This document shows positions 23,071-35,000 of a stretch of DNA of 64,000 bases, piece after piece. The notes under the pieces were generated by a model that did no database searches, had not been told where the DNA came from, and was given only the letters and a program-made list of their open reading frames with translations. Source of the DNA: Chionoecetes opilio. Its lineage: Eukaryota; Arthropoda; Malacostraca; Decapoda; Majidae. A program made the position numbers and the translations under genes. The stretch's first letter is position 1, and each line of letters opens with the position of its first letter. The stretch lies in contig JACEEZ010010946.1 of assembly GCA_016584305.1 (NCBI GenBank), positions 210,001 through 274,000 on the forward strand, in the 5' to 3' direction.

Positions 23071-26000
23071 ACATTAAAGACATAACATTAATGAAGGCCA
23101 TCAAGAAGTATAGCTTTCCCTATCTGCGCATTGATATGTGGAATAGCCTGGATAGTGAAATTATAGATGCCAAAAGTATACATGTTTTTAAAATTAAGAT
23201 TGACCAATTGAGACAAGGAGACGGTACCCCACAAATTTAACTCATTATCTGGATATCACAACTAGGTAAATACAAATACGTAGGTAAATAAACACTCTCT
23301 CTCTCTCTCTCTCTTTCAGGCTATTCCCATGCATGCCCTGTGTGTGTCTCGGCTCATCACCTCTAACATCCTCTTAATGTTGGCGTCCAGCTCCTCGATG
23401 GCCTGGTTCTGGCGCACCTCCAGGTTCTCCCGCAGCTTGGGCGTGAGGTGGGCAAAGAGCGCCTGGCACACCCGCAGGTACTTCTGCCTCACCAACACTG
23501 CAAACTTCACTCCCTCCTTGTACTCCCTCATGAGCTGCAAAGAAAACAAACATTGCAGTAACCAAGGGAAAGGTGGCATATTTGTACAGCTCTCAAATGC
23601 AGTGATGTGGATGTTCCTGGTCTGAGGTTATCATAAAGATCAAGTAAAACATCGTGTGTGTGTGTGTGTGTGTGCGTGTGGTGTGTGTGTGTGTGTGTGC
23701 GTGCGTGTGTGTGTGCGCGTGCGTGCGCGCCTACAGCGCCGTTAGGCCGTGAGCTCCAGGGGTGGAATGGTAGGCCCTAGAGGTTCACTTGAGGGCTCTG
23801 ATGGTTAGCCCTCGCCCGTGGTGACGCAGACATAATTTCTATAGTGACGCCTGTGATTAGAGGCTCATGCACCCCCCTGTGTCCTCTGATGCCCTCACAA
23901 TCGAAGGTAGAGTTAATGGGCAGCGTGTGGGTGTTCTTAGGCCACTCAACGGTGCAGAGAAAGATTTTAAGTGGATTTTACAGCCCTCATCAAGGATAAT
24001 TAAATAAGATAGATAACACCTCAAGATACTTTGATCCTATCTAGACACTTTGCAAGTACCAACTACAAGATTATTGACATAAAAGCGCCACCACGCCAGG
24101 ACGAATTTGGTGGACTCGAACCGCTGACCGAATGGCGCAGGGACTCTGCAACACCAGTCCGTGATTCTACCAGCCGCGCCATCCTGGCGGGTGTAACACC
24201 TCAAAATAAGTAGCACCTTTATACCTTACACCCCCGCCGTTCCTTACTTATTTACCACAAAATACTCCTTTGTAAGTGATTAACCATGACGTGTGTGGTA
24301 CTGTGGTTTCTGGAGGTACTGGAGGAGACAGGAGAGAAGAGGAAGGCATTGTGACAGTGTTATTGCCGTATAACACTGTCACACAACCATCAGCTGATGC
24401 CATCACTCACTCAGACCAAAACAAATGAAAATGTTTTTGTATCCCAGGTGAAATAGACAAGGGAAGAGTTGACCAATCTATTAACAAAGGAGACAAAGTT
24501 TGAAGAGAACCTATGAAGCGATACTAAGCGTCAAAGGTCACAAGAAGAAGACTAATCGTGAGAGAGAGAGATGGAAGTTTTAAACAAGATAATCCCTTCA
24601 CCTGCCTTGTCATACATAAAAGCACACTAACATAGACATAAGACGTGTACAGAGCTAGATCACTCAATGCCTTGCTCTTACTAACTAATCACTACACTAA
24701 TGCTTTCCTCCCTTCTCTACGGTACCTCCAATGCCTTCCTCTCTTCTCTCCTATCTCCTCCAGTACCTCCAGCAACCACAGTACCACACATGTCCTTGTT
24801 AATCACTTACAAAGGAGTATTTTGTAGTAAATAAGTAAGGATCGGCGGAGGGGTGAGGTCAGGTGCTACTTATTTTGAGGTGTTACTTATTTTATCCAAC
24901 ACCGGTTCAAAGGCCTGGCCTATGAGGAATAGGCCACCTGTAATATCAAGATCAAGTATCGTTCGTAGGACAGAACGTATGTGGGAGAACGCCGGACTAA
25001 AGGTTTCACCGACAGCATCCGCTGGGTGACTCCCAACTCAAGCTCAAGCTTAAGCTCCTCTCCTCCTCCTCTCCTCTACGTAGTATTGGCCGAAGCCACC
25101 ACCCTGGAAGGCGGGTCACAAACCCTTGGCTAACACCCGGTACCCATTCACTGCTGGGTGGACAGGGGCTTGGGGCATTTTCAGGATAGTTTTTTTGGGG
25201 AAAAGTGAGTCTTATAAGCTAAGATAAGATACTTTGATCCTATCTAGACACTTTGCAAGTACCAACTACAAGGTTATTGACTATACAAAGCGCCACCACG
25301 CCAGGACGAACTTGGTGGACTCGAACCGCTGACCGAATGCGCAGGGACGCTACACACGCAAGACAACAGCTCTACCAATCGAGCCACCCTGACAGGTAGT
25401 CTTATAAGCTGTAAAATACGGTAGGTACACCTCGCACTGGACTAAATAAGCATTTTTACAGTGTTTTCAATACCCGAGTTTCGCGATCCGAGAGTTTCGC
25501 GTTATGCCTTGGGAAGGAAGCAAGCGGGAAACTCGGGAGGGTAGTGTAGTGTTTTGACATCAGTATTTCCTGACGGGCAATTTATAATACACACTTTCTA
25601 CACAAACCCTTTATCTCGCCCTGCAAACCATCTCTGTAGTTTGCCATAAAGGAGGGTGAACAGACCGTCCCTTACCTCCCTGATGCTCAGTCTGGATGGC
25701 TTCTCGGGCATCTGCTCCAGCCGCAGCTTGAGACACTCCCGCATCATCTGCATGGACACCGAGGCCAGGAAGATGAACAGTGCATAGAAAGGCTGCAGCG
25801 ACATCTCGGTAAACTTTGACGTCCAGGCTCTGTACCGACTCAGCTCCTGCGACGTCTCCGCCAGGGCCACAGACATGATGTCGGAGTCGGCCTGAGGAAA
25901 AGATAGAAAAATGCCTCCTGATAGACTTTGTGCAAAAAAAAAAGATAAGCTCTTGTTTTGCATGATCAAAATACTTACAGCCTCCACCAAGCACATGACA

Positions 26001-29000
26001 GGCTTATCTTCAGACAAAAACAAAGGTGAAAGATGGTATAACTCTATACAGTAAACCCTTCATGCTCGCGGGTTTCAGGCTCGCGGATTTGATTACTCGC
26101 GGGTTTCAACCTCCCCCCCCCCTTTTTTTTTTTTTTTTTCTTTCTTTCTTTTCTTTTTCTTCCTTCCTTCTTTTCTTTTCTTTTCTACTCCCTCCCAATT
26201 GCTTGCTATCTACAGGGGCCTTATCCGCCCATGTATGGAGTATGTCTCACATGTTTGGGGAGGATCCACTCCTACAGCTCTCCTAAACAGGGTTGAGTCA
26301 AAAGCTTTTCGTCTCATCAACTCCTCTCCTCTGACTGACTGTCTTCAATCTTTAAATCACCGCAGGAATGTTGCTTCTCTTGCTCTCTTCTACCGTTACT
26401 TTCATGCTCACTGCTCTTCTGAACTTGCTAAATGCATGCCTCCCCCACTCCCGCGGCCTCGCTGCACAAGACTTTCTACTCATTCTCATCCCTATTCTGT
26501 CCATCTTCCTAATGCAAGAGTTAATCAGTATCTTTACTCTTTCATCCCTTTCACTGGTAAACTCTGGAACTCTCTTCCTGTTTCTATTTTTCCACTTTCC
26601 TATGGCTTAAATCTTTTCAAAAGAAGAGTAACAAGACACCTCCCGAACTAAATTGGCCTACCCCTCTGTTTTTATTTTATTCTCTTACTGTCTTCTTTAT
26701 AGGGACTGGCGACTAAGCGGGCTTTGTGTTACCCATTTTTGTTGTGCCCTTGGCCAGTTCCTTGTGACTTAAAAAAAAAAAAACTATGGGTAAATGAATG
26801 ACTAATGTCATGCTCGCGGATTTACGATACTCGCGGGTGTGTCTGTTCCCTAACCCCCGCGAGCATGAAGGGTTTATTGTATCATGTAGCAAAAAGATCA
26901 GTGCAATCAAAATACATTTAATTTGGCATAATATTAAAGAGTCTATGACACATGGAACACATTCACTGCTTGATTACTAGAAGCTTAAATGTCAAACACT
27001 TGGACTAGTTACATTTTTATGGTGTTCAGCACTAGTATTAAGGACACATTCAGAGTAGCTAAGACTAATATGTAAAATAATGTAGAGCGGTTATGCCGAT
27101 GTCTTGGTATGAGTGGCAACAATAGTACACAACATATGGCAGCAGCACACACCTTCCTCTGCTTGTCCTCCTGGCTGAACTCCAGCACACACATGGTGCG
27201 GTTCATCACGTCACGGATCACTTCGGCAACCTTGTCAAATGTCTTCTTCATCCCTTTGTTCCTCAGCAGCTTCTCCACGTATTTCCTGCAACGACAACAT
27301 TGAGAACAGGGATCCTCACCTAGCAGGACCACATGATGCCACACAAGCTGAACTACACATCACTTCAACATTATAAGACATACAATACACATGTGCTCAG
27401 AAACACCTAACAACTTATTCAAGGCTTTAAAGTGTATTGATAAACAGCTCTCATAGTATACTACAAACACATGTTGATCATTACCTGTAGGGATTGGCCT
27501 CTATGAAGATGTCACTAAGGCAGCGGCGGAGTCCTGAGGTGGGGTGGGGGGCAGAGTGTGAGGGGGGCATGAGGAGGCCACTGTTGGTGCTGGCGGTGGT
27601 GTGGCCCGAGTCTGTGGAGTTGTTGGAGTCTGAGGGGTTGGAGCTGCCATCAGACTTGTCACTGTCAATGACAAAGCGAACATTGGACATGGACGAGGAC
27701 TTTGGGACCTGAGCCTCTGCCTCCAGGTTTGCCTCCTCAAACTGCTGTTGAACCACAGCCCCCGAGTCATGGCTGGAGGTGGGGGTGGTGAGGTGGTCCA
27801 TGAAGCTGGTGGTGAAGGTGGGCCAGGGGATGAGCGTGTTGGTCATGTTGCCGAGAAGCTTGCCCAGGACCTCCACCTTCATCCTGAGCTGCACCGTGGT
27901 GTTGTACCACACACACAGGGCCTTGTACCGGTTGGTGAAGGCGTGCTGCTCCCATTCAGGGTGGTGGAGAGCCAGCTTCTGGGTGGAGGGAAACAGAGAC
28001 TCAACATAGTCCAGCTTCTTGAGCAGAGCAGCCACCTGCATGAGAGCCTTGGTCTGGTTGTCCTTGCAGGGCACACACCAGATGGACAGACACCCATCAC
28101 ACTCCTCCTCCCCCCCCACCAGCCTGCTGCCGCCTCCCCCGTCAGGCAGGTCATAAGCTGCCACGGGCACACCGCCAATCTTGAGGTCACCCGTCGTCAC
28201 CAGCTGGTCGACTGTTGTTATTTTCTTGTTTGGAAAGCTGCCAACATTATCCTGACGCTTCTCTTGTCTCTCAGGATCAAATTTGAAGCTTAGGACTTCC
28301 TGAATCACTTCTAAGACCTGGGAATGAGAACATGAAATCAGCACACCTTCACAGCCTAGGATTGTGTTATAAGGAATATAATCTTCCCTAATGCTCATTA
28401 CTTGGAACTAACTGAAGGCAGTGGCCACAAACTCTACTCCCACACACGCCATACTTCTCAGTCTTCCATTTCTCTTCTCTCCCCCTCTAAAGTATTCCAC
28501 CACTGTCCACCCATTCCACACAGGGTTATCCTCTCAAACCCAAAGCAACCACCACCTTTGAATATCCTCCTTGTCTTCTCATGTCTTCCCATACACTCCA
28601 TGCGACCAAAACACCTTCCACAATGGCAACCCGTTTGAGGGAGTTCCAAAAACATGGTCATCAGACTAGACTGGATACGATCAGATTTTTCAAATCATGT
28701 ATTCTTGTAATTCTTAGCGATAAAATGTACATTATGTACCTCAGTTCTGCGTGTGACCAGCTGGAGGTCAAAAGTGGTACAGTCAAGGCCGGCCTGCCAC
28801 GCCTGCAGCTCCAGCCACAGTATCTCAAAGAGCTCCTGCTGGTATATGGCCTCCTCCTCACTCTGCTGGCAGGGAGAAAGGAATGAGGGGAGGCAGTTCT
28901 ATAGTCTATTTGATTTATTATGGTAAAAATGCAGTAAGGAAGCCACGCCCCCTGCCTCCCCTTCTATTCTACGGGGCAGCTGATTGGTGCATTCCTCGTA

Positions 29001-32000
29001 TCATCACTACCAATCACAATATCTTCACTACTTAACAGCGCGTGACCACTGGACAGAGCAATCTTCACTACAAAGGGTGACAAAACCAAAAATCCCTTTG
29101 TGGTGAAGATAGGTCTGTCCAGTGGTCACGCGCTGTTAAGTAGTGAAGATATTGTGATTGGTAGTGATGATACGAGGAGTGCACCAATCAGCTGCCACGT
29201 AGAATAGAAGGGGAGGCAGGGGGCGTGGCTTCATTAGTGCATTTTGACCATAATAAATAAAATAGACTATAGGCAGCTCATGGAATACAAGACTCATGCT
29301 CTGCTTTAGGAGTTTGAGGGAACAATGATAATCCGTTCTTGGTAAATGATGGAGAATAATAGTGGAACACAATACAAAAACATTACATCTGTTGGCTGTG
29401 TGAAAGGAAGGTAAATAAGTACTGTAGAGCAGCAATCCCCATACCTGGCGGTTACTGAAGGTCAGGTCCTGGGCACCTAGCTTGACCTGACCCTGAATGC
29501 GCTTGAAGTAGGCCACACGGTCTTGGGGCAACTCGGCGGTGGACTGTTTGCGGATTTCAGTCTGTTCAGTGTCATTTTCGTCGTGCACCTTGCGGCAGGA
29601 CACACTCATGTAGCGAGTCCGGGATTCCACCTGAAAGTTACAAGCAGGCACACTCAACCCTAAGATTACACTCCCCCAATCAAGATAATGAGGCACAGAG
29701 TGTTGGAATACTGATCAAAAGGGAAGGAAGGCGAGTGATAGGACTGACGCGTGAAAAGATATAAGAGATATAATGACAGATGAAGTTAAGCTGCAACCGT
29801 CACCCTTGCTATATATCCAAGAGTCACTTTACAGGTAGACGGATACAGACATTAGATCCCCTGCACCAGCCTCCTTGCCGGCACTCCTCACCCTGTATGC
29901 CGGGGAGAGGGGCGGCATGCTCTCGCACCGCTCGTCACACTCCTGCGTGCTGAGGGCGCTCAACACACTCGATAAGTCCTCAATGGTCGACTTCTTGCGA
30001 TTCCTTTCCCGAGAACGCTTCCGATCCTTGGAGCGCTTTTGTTCCCGGTAGTGTTGGCGTGTTATCTCAGGAGCTGTTGGGCCACAAGGATGCTCCACTC
30101 AGTGTGTGTTCACAGGTGTGTTGCAATAATGATAAGTAAGTCATTGATAACCTTCAAGTACATTGCACTATTGTACAAGTATGTGACACTTCCTATTTAA
30201 TGTACAGCAGATATTTAATCTCATACAACGGTTATGTTGTTGTATAATTAGCATACACCAATAAGCCTCAACTCTTAGCAAATAGCTTAAGCAGCTGGCT
30301 CTATAGCATCATGACATGACATCAACATTACAGCCTGAGTCCATCGGTGCAGCCACATCAAGGGGGATTCAGTTATATCAAGCTTTCACAAGACCACCAT
30401 GGACTCAGAGATCTTGACCCTAAAGTCCTGCCAGCCACGATTACTGACACATAAATCTGTATTTTTTGCCCCATTATTGACATGCTCTACCACACACATT
30501 ATTTTATTATTCAGCTATGAGATGATTTTCTTGACTGTGTGCCTCCCATTTCCCAACTGCCAGGCTGCCCGAGGTGCCCTGCCTAGGTGTCCTGTGCTAG
30601 GCGAGAGGAGAAGAGAAGAGGTGCACTCGTGGGCCATAAAATCATGAAAATCATTCCCAAAATATCTTTGAAAAAAGGTTCACAAGGTGCAAACATAATA
30701 AACATATATGTGTTGTATGTATTGCTCTTGAGCGATATTAAACATTGACAAATATCTGCAGACAACACTAGAGCCAAATATTGTTACCCGCTCCCAAAAA
30801 TAATCAAAGTAAAACAATCCTGTCAAAAAATGGCACTTTTCAACAAAATGTGTCACACGTTGTGAGGATCACAACTATAAAACAAATGGGCCACAGAGTA
30901 CAACTATCATTTTCTGCCATCATTGTATGCTGTCACACCCTTATTTTTGGAAGAAAACCCCCAGCCAACACTAGGGGGGGGGGGGGGGGTCAACCGATTA
31001 CTTTCTGATTACACCGTCAGAGTTATTTACGAAAATTTAAAAAAATTGACAAAGCTCCTGTTCTGATTTGAAAACACATATGTGTCATTCTGTTTTCAAG
31101 CAGCTTAATCTAAAAGGCTGTCAATGCTAAGCTGGATCTGGAGATTTGTCACTACAGTACAGTCACTATGAGTGGAGATCTGCAGTACACTGTACACATT
31201 ACTTATACAATCACAGCACTACAGTGATGTGTCTAGCCTTGCTTACAACAAACACACAGCCCATCACTCACAGCTGCACATACTGATCGATCCTCGGAGT
31301 ATGACTGTAATGGGAAGGTGGAGGGTTGACATGTAACTTTGCTTGCATTACTTCCTTCAAAACCATGGATGGTGTCTTTCTACCACCATTAAATTTCATA
31401 CACTGCATTCCAACGATGACAGTAATTGCCCCATGACCCTTGTCTCACCCACAAGACACTCTCGCCACAGCTTAGTAGTTCCCTACAAGAGGCTGCTAAC
31501 AACCAAGAGAGAGCCTGTCACACCCTGGCCCGGGAGTGACGCTGCACATGCCAAACCATTCAAAGGTATCAGAAATATAACCTTCAAATAAAACTGCTGT
31601 AGATAATACATATAAATGAAATATGACTCAATACTTAAAACACCCAGACATCAGTTTGTCAACAACATACACACACACCAAATTCCTATTAACTAAACAA
31701 AATAAAATAAAAAGTTGACTCAAAAAGCAAAACATCCAATAGTAAGACCAAGGAAGAGAAACTCACCCCAATTTTGCACACCCAGACATCAGTTTGTCAA
31801 TAGCATACACACACAAAAGAAATTCCTATGAACTAAACAAAATAAACTGAAATGTAAAGTCTGACTCAAAAAGCAAAACATCCAACAGTAAGACAAAGGA
31901 AGAAAAACTGATCCCAATTTTGCCCTTGAGTTATCTATACATCCACCAACGTTCACGGCCTCCATCCATTAGTCATACAAGTGATATTCTTTGCACTACA

Positions 32001-35000
32001 CGTCAGTCCTGTACTCACACGCCTCAGGGATGCCATGGTCTGTGAAGCCCGGCAGGGACAGGAAACGCTCGGCTGTGTCTCGCCGCTTCAGTGTTGCCTT
32101 AGCTGCCTCCTTGGCCTGTAGACTGATGGCAAAACATTGATTCTACGGTCTGTTATTTTTAACGAGGTGAAAAATCCAGACCACTTGCTGCTTACTGACT
32201 GATATTTGATGCCAGGTGAAGAGAATAGTACAGTTCTTCTAAATTTCAGCAGTATTTTATCCTAGTTATCCAAATTATCAGATAAACATAGGCACAATAA
32301 TTTCAAACATGAGACCTTTAGAATGAAATTTTTGCCTCATTAAAAAAAATAGACTACGTATAGTGACCTATTTCACCTTACTTGCATTGTGGGTTTTTTT
32401 CCATGTCATTATTGACTTGGCACTTTCTTTATGTCTTTACATCACTGTTAACCCCTTGAGACCCAGAACGTAATTTCCACTGTATTTTGACTACCATTAG
32501 ATGATTTGTAGTGACTATAAGCAACATTTTATAGATATGACCTGTTTAGTACCCTTGTCGACTAACTAATTTGGTATATTCAGTTGCTTTTTGTAATTTT
32601 ATGGCTCGACAACAGACAATTTTTTATAGCAAAGGAAAGATTTAGGTGTAAAGGGGTTAACATCAAGTTTATGTTCACCACCAGGACCGACTCACCAGTA
32701 GGCATCCCTCTCCTTCTGCCGGCGGAGGCGCACGGTGCGGGGCGGCGTGGTGCCAAACTCCTTCAAGTACCGGGCCAGCTCCTCCTCCTCCTGAGAGAAC
32801 GAGTCAAAGCTCTCCACCCTGTCAGCCTCCTCCAAGACCACCAGCTCATCTTGGTGGATCCTGAGGAGGTGTGAGGATGTTAAGCTCAGGCTGTGATCCA
32901 TATTGTAAGGTCATCTTTATAATTATCCTGAGGAGGTGTGAGGATGTTAAGCTCAGGCTGTAATCATATTGTAAGGTCATCTCTATATGTACAGTAATAT
33001 CAGCAGACAGGCTGACAACCTCACTGCCACCAATTGTGATGCCATTCACACACACTGCTTCCCTGATACCACAGAACTTTTGAATCACTTACAGAGATCA
33101 TAAAAGTGACATCCAGATAGTGGGCTGAACATGCAGCAACATGTATAACCTTTCACCTGTGTGCTTCATATTGGGACACAAGGATTTCTACTCGACTTCT
33201 TAACCAAAATACTATAGAAAATTAAGAATGATTTATTTTTATTGTTTGATAAGTTCTAATAAAAGCATGTGGTGTAAATGCACCTTCATTTTGGGTATTG
33301 TAAAAAAAAATAGGAGTTAAGATTTGTGTTATCGACCCGGCAGTATCTTGTTGACTACTTTATGAAAGACTCATTTTTTGTGGTAAAAGTCTTCCACTAA
33401 CCTTCAACTCTCTTGGAAACTGTTTTTTGGTCTCTGGAAACCAAAAATAAACCTTAACTTTCATAAAATAATGGCTAGGTTTGATTTTAGTTAGGTTACC
33501 GTAGGTTAGATTAGAGTTTGACTTTGTTGCGTTGATTAGGTTAAATTAGTCATGCATGCAGTTATCCGGCCCGCCCCGCATGGCTGCCAGTCAGCCATAG
33601 CAGCACACCTCTCACCGCCTCAAGCTTAATATTGTTACGAAGGGTCTTGTGCGGCGGACTAGGCAAGGGTCCTCCAAGGGAGAAAATAAAACCACTAATA
33701 AGGGCAGGAAAGGCCTCTAGAATTTTACCTTAATGCCACTAGACGTCTGTAAATCGAAAAAAACATTGTCCTGGCGATGTTAGTGTTATCTACGGTAAGC
33801 CACAAATAATAGAGAAAAAGTAAGTTGCAAAGCATGTGGAGCCCGCTAATTCATAAGGAATATTAACCCGAACGGGAACTGTCGCCTAAAATTGGAACTC
33901 CCGCCGATATAAAAGCTTGGAACACTCGCCGACGTCGGCAAGAATTCCAATTGGCGACAATTCCAGATACCAAGCTTAAGGCTACTGTCAAAACAACACC
34001 AAAAAAAATGGTTATAATGGATGAGAATTTTGCGGTCGCCGCCGAGCTTACCACTCACATTTTCTGTAATTGTTTTTGCTCAGTATACTGTGCAGTACTA
34101 ATCTACTTCCGTGTATCATTCAAAACTTATATACAGTTGGAATTTCTTTTATAGTTATCTAATAGCGCACATTGCACACCCTCCTCACCCGACGACTAAT
34201 TCAACACTGACGAAGTCAGAGGAACTCGGTGTTCAACTGTGTTGGAAGTGACTCAGGATCACTGACAGGATAGCCAATGACAGGCTCAAATCTTTTTTTC
34301 TGCCAATAGTCACGGAAGATAGGTTACCCAATCAGAGAAGTTTCGGGAGCCAATCAAAGGCTCTCAATTAAGACAAAGGTCCTAGATTTGAATCAGTGAC
34401 CACTGACCAGTCTACGGATTGAAATGGATTGTGTTGGATGTTCGTTGAGCGAGGTCCGTATCATTAAGATTTACTTAGACGAGGACGAAAAGGCCCTGAA
34501 AACTTTTGAAGTGAAAAGTGAAGCTCTCATCTAGTGTGAACTTACTGTTCATAAACACCTTTTTGAGGAAGTTCTACACCCAGCAGTACTTCCAGACAAA
34601 CTCTGGCCTCGCTGAAAAGACTGTGCTAGACTGGAGGAGCTTCTGTTGTGAGGTGTGTGAAAAGTGGCTGGACAACCCAGGTTAGGTTAGGTATACCTTG
34701 TGGTTAAGGTTAGGTTAGGTTTCATTAAAACCTATAAGGTTAGGTTAGGTATACTTTATGGTTTAGGTTAGGTTAGGTTTCATTAAAACCTATAAGGTTA
34801 GGTTAAGGTTTGGTATGTTCTATTCAATCACTTCCCTGTTATCTGAGACCCTGACTAATTTTTTCCCGCAAAGTTTTAGTGCTTTTTCTGATGGAGATTC
34901 AGTCTTTTTAATGGAAACGGCGACCATAAAATTCGGTGATTAAATTTTTCTTTTCTTTTTAAACTATGGGTTTCCGGGAAATAAAACTGTATTATTCTAG

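Noticed and set aside
24025..24193. Possible tRNA gene on the - strand
   Set aside because: The tRNA-like part is fused to a repeated tail and flanked by a target duplication, as in a SINE.
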